Assembly: GCA_035651955.1 (NCBI GenBank)
Contig: DASRES010000008.1
Location: forward strand, 1 to 64,000
Origin: Acidimicrobiia bacterium
GTDB lineage: Bacteria > Actinomycetota > Acidimicrobiia > IMCC26256 > JAMXLJ01
Reading direction: 5' to 3'
DNA: 64,000 bases
Both the position numbers and the translations under genes were made by a program. The notes beneath the pieces are model-generated. The model did not search any database. It was not told the DNA's origin and saw nothing but the letters and a program-made list of their open reading frames with translations. How positions within the stretch are numbered: position 1 is the stretch's first letter; each line of letters opens with the position of its first letter. This document shows positions 48,340 through 56,691 of the stretch, one piece after another.

Positions 48340-50889
48340 CTACAGCCCGATGTGCTGGGTCGCGAACGCGACGTCGTCGAACACGACGTCGTACGTGCGG
48401 CCCGTCTGCACCTCGCCGATCTGCAGTTGCCCGACCGCGGCTGTGCCGAGGTTCGCCGTCGTCGACGACAGCGAGTCGACGTGGACGTCGTCGAGCCACG
48501 CGTCGATCGTGCTCGACGTGCCGTTCACGCGCATGTGCAGCTCGAGTGCGTGCCAGCCCGGTGACACGGCGGTCGTGCTCGTCGTCGTGGTGGCCGCGAC
48601 GTCGTTGCGCAGACCCAGAGTCCCGGACGTGCTGACGAACAGGTATCCGAGCGAGTTGCCCGATGCGTCACGGAACCGCAGCAGGTTCACCTGGCTCGAC
48701 GAGCTCGGGATGTCGAAGTAGATGCGCGCGTACGCGTCCGTGTAGGTCGACGACAGCGTCTTCTTCGCGTACGTCGCACCGTTCGTCGTGTTGCCCTCGG
48801 CCGCCTTCGTCCCCGAGTGGACGGTCGTGCCCTCGACGGTCAGGCCGGACGACGACGTCCACGCCGAGAGGTTCCCCGACTCGAACCCGTCACTGAAGAT
48901 CGGGACCACGGAGCTCGGCGTCGTCACCGGCGCTGCGGCGGTGAACCCCGACGCGTTGCTGGCCCCGTCACGCGCCCGCACCGAGTAGGTGTAGGTCGTG
49001 GACGGTGAGGCGGTCGTGTCGGTGAACGACGTCGACGTGCCGCCGACCGACCCGACGATCGTCCCGTTGCGCGCCACGTCGTACGCGGTCACGCCCACGT
49101 TGTCGGTGGAGGCGGACCAGGAGACGTTCACGGACGTCGGCGACGCCGCGCTCGCGGTCACGGCCGACGGTGCGGACGGCGCGGTCGTGTCGACGGTCCA
49201 CGTGTACGTCGCGGGCGTCGGGTCCGTACCGCCGCTGTTCGACGCCGCGACCGTGAACGTGTGCGTCCCCTGGGCGAGGCCTGAGTAGCTGACCGGGCTC
49301 GTGCACGCGGTCGCGGCGCCTCCGTCGAGCTTGCACGTGAACGTCGCCGGCGTCGCGGTCGCGTGGAACGTGAACGACGCGCTCGTCGCGTTCGTCTGCA
49401 ACGCGGGCGCGGCGTCGATCACCGTGTTCGGCGCGGTGCTGGAGAAGTCGTAGGTCTGCACGTCGAACGTCCGGCCGAGCGAGTCCGTCGGCGTGACCGT
49501 GATCGACGTGCCGTTCACCGTCACCTTCAGGAAGTGGAACACCTGGCTGGTCGACGTCGGGGCGACGGCCGACCCGCACTTCGAGCCCTTGCTCGACGAG
49601 TACGACCAGCCGATCGCGTACGCGTCGTAGGCGTGGCACGTCCCCATCGGCTCGAGCGTGCCGCCTCCGCCGCCGGTCACGTACGTGACGGGGGCGCCGG
49701 GCGCGCTCGGGACGTTGCGCTCGTAGACGTGCGCGTGACCGTTGAACCAGAGGTTCACGCCGTATTGGGTGAGCAGCCCCTCGAGGTTGCTCGGTCCCTG
49801 CAGGAACGTGTCCGAGGGCTGGGTGTTGTTGTCGGAGTACACCGGGTAGTGCGAGAAGGCGACCTTCAGCCCGGTCGGGTGCGCCTGCAGGTCGCTCAGC
49901 AGCCACTGGTACTCCGGTGTCCCGGGGGCGAAGTGCGCTGCCGCGTCGTTCGCGTACGGCGACGCGGTCCCGGGGTTCGTGTCACCCCACGCGGAGTCGA
50001 GCATGTAGAAGCGGACGTTCCCCGCGTCGAACGCGTACCACGCGCTCGTGTAGTTCACCGACGTCGTGCCGTTGATGCAGCAGTACGTGTCGCCGGTGTA
50101 GCGACCGTTCGACGACGCGACCGCGACGTCCTGCGGCCAGTTGACGAGGTCGGTGTGCGCGCCCGCGTTCGTCGTGAGGCCGTGGTTGCCGGCCGTCGGG
50201 AAGATCGGGATCGACGTGCCGGGGACGGTCCAGAACGTCGGGCCGTAGATCGCGCTCGTGTCGGCACCGGTCTGGTGGAGGTCCCCGTAGTTCTGCTGGT
50301 TGCCGTTCGGGTACCCGTTGTCGCCGACCGTGGCGACGAACCGCGCGCCGCTCGTGCGCACCTGCGACAGCAGGTTCGCCTGATCGGGGTTGTTGCCGTT
50401 CGCGTCGACCTGGCCCCAGTCGCCCATCACGTCGAACGAGAACGACTCGGTCGAGCCGGGTTGCACGTTGGCCTCGAACTGCAGCGACGGCGCCGTGCCG
50501 AGCAGGTCGGTCGAGCCGAGGTACACGCGGTAGCAGAAGGGTCCGACGTTCGGCAGCGTCAGCGGCGCCTTCCACTGGTACGAGGTCGCGGCCGCGACGA
50601 CGACGGTCTGCTTCGTCGCGGTCTGGGTGTTCGACAGCGTGCAGGTCCCGCTGCCGGTGTCGAACGGGCCCCACTTCACCGAGCCGACCGTGCCGGACTG
50701 GTCGGTGCCCCAGTTGACGAGCACGTGCAGCCCGACGGCGTCGGTGAGGTACGGCGCGCGCGTCAGGTGACTGCTGAACGTGGCCGGGTCCGGCGCCGGC
50801 GGGGGTGACCACGGGGAGAGGCACCCCGACAGGACGAGCGCGAGCGCGCCGAGCAGCGCGCTCGAGACGAGGATCCGCCGACTGGACAT
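48340..50889 (-). CDS. Lipoprotein purple-acid-phosphatase-like metallophosphoesterase with FN3
   Basis: An 849-residue exported protein. Lipobox LSGC (Cys23). An N-terminal Ig-like domain (TRAPYLTDAVGLHVLVNWG) precedes the metallophosphoesterase core: DVMGDWGQVD, TVGDNGYPNG, TAGNHGLTTN, FSHYPVYSDN and FNGHAHVYERN give all metal ligands of the purple acid phosphatase fold. From about residue 515 there are beta-sandwich modules (an Ig-like VDTTAPSAPSAVTASA FN3 at about 600-690) and a C-terminal laminin-like module (GFESGNLSAWTSSSGL to the end). The first 500 residues are paralogous to the protein at 52198-54354. Function: extracellular phosphate-ester hydrolysis; the extra domains suggest polymer or surface binding. 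Confidence 0.92.
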   Translation of the reverse strand: MSSRRILVSSALLGALALVLSGCLSPWSPPPAPDPATFSSHLTRAPYLTDAVGLHVLVNWGTDQSGTVGSVKWGPFDTGSGTCTLSNTQTATKQTVVVAAATSYQWKAPLTLPNVGPFCYRVYLGSTDLLGTAPSLQFEANVQPGSTESFSFDVMGDWGQVDANGNNPDQANLLSQVRTSGARFVATVGDNGYPNGNQQNYGDLHQTGADTSAIYGPTFWTVPGTSIPIFPTAGNHGLTTNAGAHTDLVNWPQDVAVASSNGRYTGDTYCCINGTTSVNYTSAWYAFDAGNVRFYMLDSAWGDTNPGTASPYANDAAAHFAPGTPEYQWLLSDLQAHPTGLKVAFSHYPVYSDNNTQPSDTFLQGPSNLEGLLTQYGVNLWFNGHAHVYERNVPSAPGAPVTYVTGGGGGTLEPMGTCHAYDAYAIGWSYSSSKGSKCGSAVAPTSTSQVFHFLKVTVNGTSITVTPTDSLGRTFDVQTYDFSSTAPNTVIDAAPALQTNATSASFTFHATATPATFTCKLDGGAATACTSPVSYSGLAQGTHTFTVAASNSGGTDPTPATYTWTVDTTAPSAPSAVTASAASPTSVNVSWSASTDNVGVTAYDVARNGTIVGSVGGTSTSFTDTTASPSTTYTYSVRARDGASNASGFTAAAPVTTPSSVVPIFSDGFESGNLSAWTSSSGLTVEGTTVHSGTKAAEGNTTNGATYAKKTLSSTYTDAYARIYFDIPSSSSQVNLLRFRDASGNSLGYLFVSTSGTLGLRNDVAATTTTSTTAVSPGWHALELHMRVNGTSSTIDAWLDDVHVDSLSSTTANLGTAAVGQLQIGEVQTGRTYDVVFDDVAFATQHIGL

Positions 50890-51091
50890 GTGTACCGCCG
50901 TTTCGCGTCAGGTCTCCGCCACGCGTGATCCCTGCCCCCCCGACGCGGGACCCCGCCCACGAGCGAGCGTACGGACGCGCCCGCGCAGGCGGGATCGTCA
51001 GAAGTACCCCTCTTCGCGGCAACGTGTTGCCGCCCGCGTACGACGCGCTGCAGGCCGGTCACGTCGCGCGCGAATGCGCGGCGTTGGGCCC
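50890..51091. promoter_or_regulatory. Upstream region with conserved motifs, copies 2 and CCGTTTCGCG
   Basis: Between the metallophosphoesterase start (50889, minus) and the thioesterase stop. GTCAGAAGTACCCCTCTTCG begins at 50997 (copy 2 of the motif at 22587), with GAAG-N7-CTTC symmetry. CCGTTTCGCG at 50898-50907 recurs identically at 52070-52079 upstream of the paralogous gene. A run of C residues and GC-rich segments otherwise; no gene seen. Confidence 0.4.
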
Positions 51092-51490
51092 TTACTGCAA
51101 GACGGCCTGCGTCTGGGTGACGAGCGCGACGAGCCGGCCCTGCCCGTCGCGGAGCTCCGTCTGCACGACGATGGTCGTTCGCCCGACGTGCACGGGCTTC
51201 GCCGTGCCGGAGACCGTCCCGTCGCGCACCGCGCGGAAGAAGTTCGTCTTCGACTCGATGGTCGACGTCGTCGCGCCGGCGGGCAGGTTCAGGAACGCGC
51301 ACACGGCGCCGAGGCTGTCGGCGAGTGTCATCAACGCGCCGCCGTGGAGCACGCCCGCCGTCGTGCAGCGCTCGGCGGCCCAGTCCAATTCGCCCCTGAC
51401 CTCGCCCGGTGTGGTGGTCAGGAGGCGCACGCCGCACGTCTGGGCGAACGGCATCAGGGCAAGCAGCGCGTCCGGTTCGTGGTCGGCCAT
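51092..51490 (-). CDS. PaaI-type hotdog thioesterase
   Basis: A 132-residue hotdog-fold acyl-CoA thioesterase. GVLHGGALMTLADSLGAVCAF is the signature (HGG with the following Asp), TSTIESKTNFFRAV and VHVGRTTIVVQTELRDGQGRLVALVTQTQAVL complete the fold. ATG at 51490 is preferred over the longer frame to 51538, which overlaps the neighbouring membrane protein promoter. Hydrolyses acyl-CoA; likely linked to fatty/aromatic acid metabolism. Confidence 0.9.
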   Translation of the reverse strand: MADHEPDALLALMPFAQTCGVRLLTTTPGEVRGELDWAAERCTTAGVLHGGALMTLADSLGAVCAFLNLPAGATTSTIESKTNFFRAVRDGTVSGTAKPVHVGRTTIVVQTELRDGQGRLVALVTQTQAVLQ

Positions 51491-51584
51491 GCGGGCAGCG
51501 TCGCGGCCGCGGGGGCTACCCGTCCACGCCATGCCCATCCCCGGTGCGCGCGTCCGGCGCGCGGGCTGGCCACTGTCCCGCGAC

Positions 51585-51590
51585 TAGAAA
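51585..51590 (+). promoter_or_regulatory. -10 element (TAGAAA)
   Basis: TAGAAA, 8 nt, then ATG 51599; leaderless start predicted. The last T of the consensus is A here. Confidence 0.35.
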
Positions 51591-51598
51591 CGTTCGCG

Positions 51599-52051
51599 AT
51601 GTTCGTCACGAGCCACGTCCTCGCGGGCGCGATCGTCGGCACGACCTGTCGGCGCAGCCCCGCCGCCGCGTTCGCGCTCGGCGTCGCGTCGCACGTCGCG
51701 ATGGACCTCACCCCGCACTGGGGTGATCCGGAGATCACGCACGAGCGGTTCCTCGTGATCGCGAAGCGCGACGGGCTGCTCGGGCTCGGCGCCCTGTCGG
51801 CCGCGCTCGTCGCGGGCGTCCCGCCCCGGCGGGCGCTGGCGGCCGCCATCTTCGGCGCGGTGCTCCTCGACCTCGACAAGCCGGGCCGCCACTTCCTCGG
51901 GCGGAGCCCGCTGCCCCGGGCCGTCGACCGGTTCCACACCGCGATCCAGCGGGAGGCGCCCGACCGCCTCGGCCTGGAGATGCTCTACGGCGCCGTCCTG
52001 GCGGCCGCGGCGACGGCCGTCCTCGCCCGCCGCCGTCACGCCGCGGCCTGA
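51599..52051 (+). CDS. Membrane-associated hydrolase-like protein (YdjM/DUF457 style)
   Basis: A 150-residue membrane protein. HVLAGAIVGTTCRRSPAAAFALGVASHVAMDLTPHWG has the His and the SHVAMDLxPHWG pattern of membrane-bound metal-dependent hydrolases of the YdjM-like group, with two further helices (LLGLGALSAALVAGVPP; AAAIFGAVLLDLD) and a C-terminal helix. ATG 51599. It sits between the thioesterase (divergent) and the secreted metallophosphoesterase. Family assignment is from motifs only. Confidence 0.65.
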   Translation: MFVTSHVLAGAIVGTTCRRSPAAAFALGVASHVAMDLTPHWGDPEITHERFLVIAKRDGLLGLGALSAALVAGVPPRRALAAAIFGAVLLDLDKPGRHFLGRSPLPRAVDRFHTAIQREAPDRLGLEMLYGAVLAAAATAVLARRRHAAA

Positions 52052-52060
52052 CGCTCCGGG

Positions 52061-52080
52061 GAGAAACACCCGTTTCGCGG
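52061..52080. promoter_or_regulatory. Conserved intergenic motif, copy 3
   Basis: GAGAAACACCCGTTTCGCGG, with GAAAC-N4-GTTTC symmetry. It resembles copies at 22587 and 50997. It lies about 120-140 bp before the secreted phosphatase start at 52198 and shares CCGTTTCGCG with the site upstream of the paralogue. Confidence 0.4.
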
Positions 52081-52197
52081 CGCGCGCCCTGTTCCGCGGT
52101 GATCAGGGGACCCTAACGTGGCGCCGGCAGGTGGTCCCGGGCCGTGGCGCGCGACATCGGGGTCGGCGAGGGCACGACCGGGGACGGGGGCACGAGG

Positions 52198-54354
52198 GTG
52201 AGGCAGGGATCGAGCCCGGCGCGCAGCCGGCGGGCGCTGGGTGTGGTCGTCGCGACGACGACGTTCGTCGCGCTCCTGGGCCTGGCCGCCGCCCCGGCGT
52301 CCGCTGCCGGGCCGCGCCTGCTGCGCACGCCGTACCTGACGGACGCGTCTGCGTCGTCGATGCTCGTCAACTTCGCGACGGACACGCAGTCGCCCGCGCC
52401 GGTCGTGACGTACGGGACCGCGCGCGGGTCGTGCGGCACGTCCACGGTGACGGCCACCGGCAAGAGCATCACGGTCGGCACGGCGACCGCGTACCAGTGG
52501 GGGGCGCGCATCAACGGGCTGACCCCGGACACCGCGTACTGCTACCGCGTGCTGCAAGGGACGACCGACCTTCTCGCCGGTGCGGCACCGACGTTCCGCA
52601 CCGCGGCGGGTGCAGGCTCGGCGTTCTCGTTCGCGGTGATCGGCGACTGGGGTGCCGGCACGCCCGACGAGGCGAAGGTGTTCACGCAGATCGCGGCGAG
52701 CAATCCGAACTTCGTCGTGACGGTCGGCGACAACGCGTACAACGACGGCTCGCAGACCGACTACGGCGACGTCGACGGCGGCAACGTCTTCACGCCCGAC
52801 TACTGGGGCAAGATCGGCGCGACGACCCCGGGCTTCCCCGCGTTCGGGAACCACGGCTTCACGAACGGCAACGTGCACCTCGACGACTGGCCCGTCGACT
52901 CCGTGGTCGCGTCGTCGGGTGGCCGGTTCGGGCCGATGACGTACTGCTGCCTCACGCAGATGGCCGGGTCGAGGACGTACTCGGACGGTTGGTACGCGTT
53001 CGACTGGGGCAGCGCGCGCTTCTACGTGCTGCAGGCGGCGTGGGCCGACGGCACCGGTGGCTACCAGAGCGACTTCGAGGGCCACTGGTCGAACGGGATG
53101 CCCGGCTGCGGACCGTGCGGCGCGGAGATGCAGTGGCTGCAGCAGGACCTCGCGGCGCACGCCGACACGCCGATCAAGTTCGCGTTCTTCCACTACCCGC
53201 TCTACAGCGACAGCAGCCACGAGACGAGCGACCAGTTCCTCGAGGGGCAGAACGGTCTCGAGGGCGTGCTCGCGCGCGCGGGCGTGAACATCGTGTTCAA
53301 CGGGCACGCGCACTTCTACGAGCGCAACAAGCCGATGATCCCCGGTTCGCCGATGGTCAGCTACGTCACGGGCGGCGGTGGCGCCACGCCCGAGCCGCTC
53401 GACATGTGCAGCTCGTACGACGCGTTCGGCATCGGCAGCGGTGGCCGCACGTGCCCCTCCGGCAACACCACCTCGGCGTCCGTGTTCCACTTCCTCAAGG
53501 TCGACGTCGACAGCACGGGGATCACGGTCACGCCGATCGACGAGAACGGCACGCGCTTCGACGTGCAGCACTACGCCGTCAACGGCTCGCCGCCCCCGAC
53601 GACGACCTCGACCACGAGCAGCACGTCGACCAGCACGACGACCACGACCGCGCCTCCGGCCGGCGGCGCCTTGAGCGGCTGGACGCTCGACGGCTGGGGT
53701 GGCCTGCACGCCTTCGGGACGTCGGCCTCGGCCGTCACGATCACGAACGCGCCGTACTGGCCGGGGTGGGACATCGCGCGCGGCGTCGCGTTCTCGGGCC
53801 GCGGGTGGGGTGTCGTCGCCGACGGCTGGGGCGGCCTGCACACGTTCCTCGCCGGCGCCGGCAGCGCGCCCGTCATCACGTCGAACGCGTACTGGCGCGC
53901 GTGGGACATCGTCCGCGGCGTCGCGTTGATGCCCGACGGCTCCGGCGGCTTCGTGCTCGACGGCTGGGGTGGGCTGCACCCGTTCTCGATCGGTTCGGGG
54001 AAGGCGCCGACCGCGACCGGCGTGCCGTACTGGCCCGGGTGGGACATCGCGCGGGGCATCACGATCGACCCCTCCGGGAGGTTCGGCTACGTGATCGACG
54101 GGTGGGGTGGTCTCCACCCGTTCCGGATCGGGTCGTCGACGGTCGACCCGCCGCAGGTGACGGGCGCGCCGTACTGGCCGGGGTGGGACATCGCGCGCGG
54201 CGTCGCGCTCGCGCCCGACGGCACGAGCGGTGCGACCGTCGACGGCTGGGGCGGGCTCCACGCGTTCGCGGTCGGCTCGGGTGCACCGCCCGCGGCGCCG
54301 AGCGCGCCGTACTGGCCGGGGTGGGACATCGCGCGCGGCGTCGCGCTCCGCTGA
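52198..54354 (+). CDS. Secreted metallophosphoesterase with five DGWGGLH repeats
   Basis: A 718-residue exported protein. The start GTG 52198 gives a Sec-type signal peptide (RSRRALGVVVATTTFVALLG, cleavage after APASAA); GTG 52144 would add 18 residues. An Ig-like domain (RLLRTPYLTDASASSMLVNF) precedes the purple-acid-phosphatase core: AVIGDWGAGT, TVGDNAYNDG, FGNHGFTN, FFHYPLYSDS, FNGHAHFYERN. A Thr/Ser-rich linker follows (about 466-490), then five tandem repeats of 44-48 residues (about 498-718) each with DGWGGLHxF and PYWPGWDIARGV. These probably form a beta-rich, propeller-like binding domain. The catalytic half is a paralogue of the 48340-50889 protein. Confidence 0.9.
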   Translation: MRQGSSPARSRRALGVVVATTTFVALLGLAAAPASAAGPRLLRTPYLTDASASSMLVNFATDTQSPAPVVTYGTARGSCGTSTVTATGKSITVGTATAYQWGARINGLTPDTAYCYRVLQGTTDLLAGAAPTFRTAAGAGSAFSFAVIGDWGAGTPDEAKVFTQIAASNPNFVVTVGDNAYNDGSQTDYGDVDGGNVFTPDYWGKIGATTPGFPAFGNHGFTNGNVHLDDWPVDSVVASSGGRFGPMTYCCLTQMAGSRTYSDGWYAFDWGSARFYVLQAAWADGTGGYQSDFEGHWSNGMPGCGPCGAEMQWLQQDLAAHADTPIKFAFFHYPLYSDSSHETSDQFLEGQNGLEGVLARAGVNIVFNGHAHFYERNKPMIPGSPMVSYVTGGGGATPEPLDMCSSYDAFGIGSGGRTCPSGNTTSASVFHFLKVDVDSTGITVTPIDENGTRFDVQHYAVNGSPPPTTTSTTSSTSTSTTTTTAPPAGGALSGWTLDGWGGLHAFGTSASAVTITNAPYWPGWDIARGVAFSGRGWGVVADGWGGLHTFLAGAGSAPVITSNAYWRAWDIVRGVALMPDGSGGFVLDGWGGLHPFSIGSGKAPTATGVPYWPGWDIARGITIDPSGRFGYVIDGWGGLHPFRIGSSTVDPPQVTGAPYWPGWDIARGVALAPDGTSGATVDGWGGLHAFAVGSGAPPAAPSAPYWPGWDIARGVALR
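53689..54351 (+). repeat. Five tandem ~135-bp coding repeats (DGWGGLH)
   Basis: Repeat starts at codons for DGWGGLH: LDGWGGLHAF, ADGWGGLHTF, LDGWGGLHPF, IDGWGGLHPF and VDGWGGLHAF, each followed by PYWPGWDIARGV (the second reads AYWRAWDIVRGV). Repeat length is 44-48 residues. The fifth ends at the stop codon. Confidence 0.9.
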
Positions 54355-54430
54355 CGCGGCCCGTCAAAGTTCGCGCAATCGTTCACACCGGAGTCACGTT
54401 CGGAACACCTCCGCGCGCTAGACCGGTGCG

Positions 54431-54685
54431 GTGCTCGTGTTCCCGCTGCGACCCGTGCCGCCGCCGCGTCCGGAGGACGGTGTGACGGTCGTGCAGGCGC
54501 GCTCCGGGGACCACGGCACCGTGCTCGTGATCGGGCCGACCGCGCACATCGCGATGAGCTGCGGCGTCTGCGGCCGCGTGTTGACGACGGGCGTCGTGCC
54601 CGGCCAGCTCCACGCGATGGTCCTGCGCTGCAACGGGTGTGGCTCGTTCAACCATCCCGAGGCCGTGCCCGGCGTCGACGACTGA
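54431..54685 (+). CDS. Small zinc-ribbon protein
   Basis: An 84-residue protein. Two Cys pairs, SCGVCGRV and RCNGCGSF, give a CxxC-x(about 21)-CxxC zinc ribbon (residues about 44-72). The N-terminus is Pro-rich. GTG 54431. No regulatory family is named; could be nucleic-acid or partner binding. Convergent with the phosphatase gene at 54693 (8 bp gap). Confidence 0.7.
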   Translation: MLVFPLRPVPPPRPEDGVTVVQARSGDHGTVLVIGPTAHIAMSCGVCGRVLTTGVVPGQLHAMVLRCNGCGSFNHPEAVPGVDD

Positions 54686-54692
54686 CGCGCGA

Positions 54693-55445
54693 TCAGGCCA
54701 GCAACCTCGCGCGCAGCGACGCGAGCTCGCGCGCGTCGAGCCCGTGCCGGGTCACGTACGCGGTGACGGAGCCGTGCGCGGTGGTGATCCCCGCGAGCAC
54801 GTCGCGCATCACGTGGGCCTCCGCGGTGAGCAGCGCGGGGTCGACGTTCCCCGCCTCGTTGCCCGCCGCGCCTCGGGACCGTTGACGCGCCAGCAGCTCG
54901 TCGAGGTGCTCGGCGGTCGTCGCGTAGTCGAGCGCGATCACGTCGTCGTCGACGCCGAGCACGCCGAGGAGGAGCGCCGCGACGAGGCCGGTACGGTCCT
55001 TGCCGGCCGCGCAGTGGAAGACGACGGGCTGGTTGACCGGGTCGGCGACGACCCGCAGAACCCCGACGAACCGATCCGCGAAGCGCTCGAGCATCATCCC
55101 GTAGAGCTCCGCCATCGGGCGCGACACGGGGTCGGGCTCGCCGTCGCCCGGCCGGCGACGCGTCTCGTCCACGATCGGCAGGTGGTGCACGGCGACGCCG
55201 CGACCGGCGAGCGGTGCGGGGCCGTACGTCGCGACCTCGTTCGCGGCGCGCAGGTCCACCACGGTGACGAGACCGAGCCCGTCGACCAGGCGCGCGACGT
55301 CGGCATCGCTCAGGTGCGAGAGCGAGTCGCTGCGGAAGACGCGTCCCGAGCGCACGGTGCGCCCGTCGACCGTCGGATAGCCGCCGAGATCGCGGAAGTT
55401 CGCGGGCCCGTCGAGCGCGATGCGTCGCGGTCCGAGGGTCGTCAT
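54693..55445 (-). CDS. Protein tyrosine phosphatase-like (IphP type)
   Basis: A 250-residue phosphatase of the Tyr/dual-specificity superfamily. GPANFRDLGGYPTVDGRTVRSGRVFRSDSL is the N-terminal IphP/Y_phosphatase3 signature; the P-loop is HCAAGKDRTG (Cys-x5-Arg, about residue 150) and DLRAANEVATYGPAPLAGRGV the general-acid region. ATG 55445 chosen because the downstream open frame to 55496 adds an Arg/Trp-rich run of no clear function. Dephosphorylates phospho-Tyr or phosphoinositide-like substrates. Confidence 0.9.
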   Translation of the reverse strand: MTTLGPRRIALDGPANFRDLGGYPTVDGRTVRSGRVFRSDSLSHLSDADVARLVDGLGLVTVVDLRAANEVATYGPAPLAGRGVAVHHLPIVDETRRRPGDGEPDPVSRPMAELYGMMLERFADRFVGVLRVVADPVNQPVVFHCAAGKDRTGLVAALLLGVLGVDDDVIALDYATTAEHLDELLARQRSRGAAGNEAGNVDPALLTAEAHVMRDVLAGITTAHGSVTAYVTRHGLDARELASLRARLLA

Positions 55446-55460
55446 GCGGTCATGGTCGCG

Positions 55461-55466
55461 TACGAT
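55461..55466 (+). promoter_or_regulatory. -10 element (TACGAT)
   Basis: TACGAT, 8 nt, ATG 55475: a near-ideal leaderless promoter. Confidence 0.5.
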
Positions 55467-55474
55467 GCCGCGCC

Positions 55475-55972
55475 ATGTCCGACAGCGAGCAGACACGCCC
55501 GGAGGGCCAGGCCAACGAGGCGTTCGTCGAGCCGTCGCGCGACGAGATCCCCGGCATCAGCCGGCAGCACGTCGCCGCGATGGAGTCGTCCGACGCCGAC
55601 GAGATCTGGGTCCTCGCGGGCATGCACCACGTCGTGCTCCGGACGATCGGGCGCAAGAGCGGCAACGAGCACAAGGTCGCGCTCCCGTTCTGGATGGACC
55701 CGGAGGGCAACCGTGTGGTGGTCGCCTCGTTCTCCGGCGCGCCGAAGCACCCCGCGTGGTACCTCAACCTGACGGACCGCGAGAAGAACCCCGAGGTCCT
55801 CGTGCGCGTGCAGGGCGGCGCGTTCTGGGCCGACGCGCAGGTGCTCGAGGGCGAGGACTACGAGCGGACGTGGGCCGGGCTGACCGCCGACCGCGCGTAC
55901 TACAACGACTACCAGACGCGCACCGACCGCCGGATCCCGCTCGTGCGTCTCGTCGAGCTGCGTCCCGCGTGA
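55475..55972 (+). CDS. Deazaflavin (F420)-dependent nitroreductase-type protein
   Basis: A 165-residue Ddn/split-barrel protein. GMHHVVLRTIGRKSGNEHKVALPFWMDPEGNRVVVASFSGAPKHPAWYLNLTDREKNPEV matches the deazaflavin-dependent nitroreductase family, with the basic RKSG loop that binds F420 phosphate (read in pieces: TIGRKSGNEHKVALPFW; SGAPKHPAWYLNL). ATG 55475. Agrees with the luciferase-like proteins in indicating F420 use in this genome. Substrate unknown. Confidence 0.88.
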   Translation: MSDSEQTRPEGQANEAFVEPSRDEIPGISRQHVAAMESSDADEIWVLAGMHHVVLRTIGRKSGNEHKVALPFWMDPEGNRVVVASFSGAPKHPAWYLNLTDREKNPEVLVRVQGGAFWADAQVLEGEDYERTWAGLTADRAYYNDYQTRTDRRIPLVRLVELRPA

Positions 55973-55991
55973 CGCGACCGCCGTGCCGGCG

Positions 55992-56681
55992 TCAGCCGGC
56001 GAAGCGTGCACCGTCGAACGTGTCGACGGTGGTGAACTCGGCGACGGGCGCGCGCGCCAGCCGCTTCGGCTCGGCGACCGGGTACCCGAGCGCGAGCACC
56101 GCGGCGATCGCGAGCTCGTCGGGCACGCGCAGGAGCTGCTTCATCTCGGGCTCACGACGGATCGGCATCGTCGTCATCACGCCGCGGAGCCCTTCCTCGC
56201 GCGCCGCGAGGAGCACGCTCCACGCGAACGGGTAGACCGACGCGCCGCCCGCGAACGTGTACCTGTCGAAGCCGCGGTCGACCGCTGCGAGCGCGCGCAG
56301 GTCGGCCAGGAGCGCGAGCAGGACGGGAACCTCGTCGAGATGCTCGGCGAACCCGCCCGGCCCGCTCGACGCGGCGTCGCGGATCGCGGGCGCATCCGCG
56401 AGCGCGGCCTGCTCGGCGGCGGTGTCGGTGACGGGCGCCCACGGTGTCAGGCCGCGCGAGCGCATCGCGAGGTAGTCGTACCAACCGTCGAGGTACAGGT
56501 CGCGCACCGCACGCCGGATCGCGCCGTCACGCAGCACGACCACGCGCCAGCCCTGCCGGTTCCCACCGCTCGGCGCGAACCGCGCGTTGTCGAGGACGCG
56601 GAAGAGCACGTCGTCGGGGACCGGCTCGGGGCGAAACTCGCGGATCGCGCCCGTCGTCCGCAGCGCGTCGACCAGGTTCAC
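55992..56681 (-). CDS. Nitroreductase-family protein
   Basis: A 229-residue FMN nitroreductase-fold protein. ALRTTGAIREFRPEPVPDDVLFRVLDNARFAPSGGNRQGWRVVVLRDG opens with the FMN-binding Arg and Ser/Asn. ARGGASVYPFAWSVLLAAREEGLRGVMTTMPI-like segment contains the second flavin site. GTG start. It follows the quinone reductase gene by 10 bp, so one transcript. Different from the nitroreductase at 28727. Confidence 0.87.
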   Translation of the reverse strand: MNLVDALRTTGAIREFRPEPVPDDVLFRVLDNARFAPSGGNRQGWRVVVLRDGAIRRAVRDLYLDGWYDYLAMRSRGLTPWAPVTDTAAEQAALADAPAIRDAASSGPGGFAEHLDEVPVLLALLADLRALAAVDRGFDRYTFAGGASVYPFAWSVLLAAREEGLRGVMTTMPIRREPEMKQLLRVPDELAIAAVLALGYPVAEPKRLARAPVAEFTTVDTFDGARFAG

Positions 56682-56691
56682 GTCGTCCTCC

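Noticed and set aside
52036-54261. A 741-codon minus-strand frame opposite the secreted phosphatase
   Set aside because: Shadow frame; repeated Arg/Val/Asp composition and no motifs, while the plus-strand gene has all metal-ligand motifs and tandem repeats.
54381-54402. PHO-box-like direct repeat (GTTCACACCGG, AGTCACGTTCG) before the zinc-ribbon gene
   Set aside because: Each unit differs from the Streptomyces PHO box at two or three positions and the neighbour is not a phosphate gene; similarity at this level is expected by chance.
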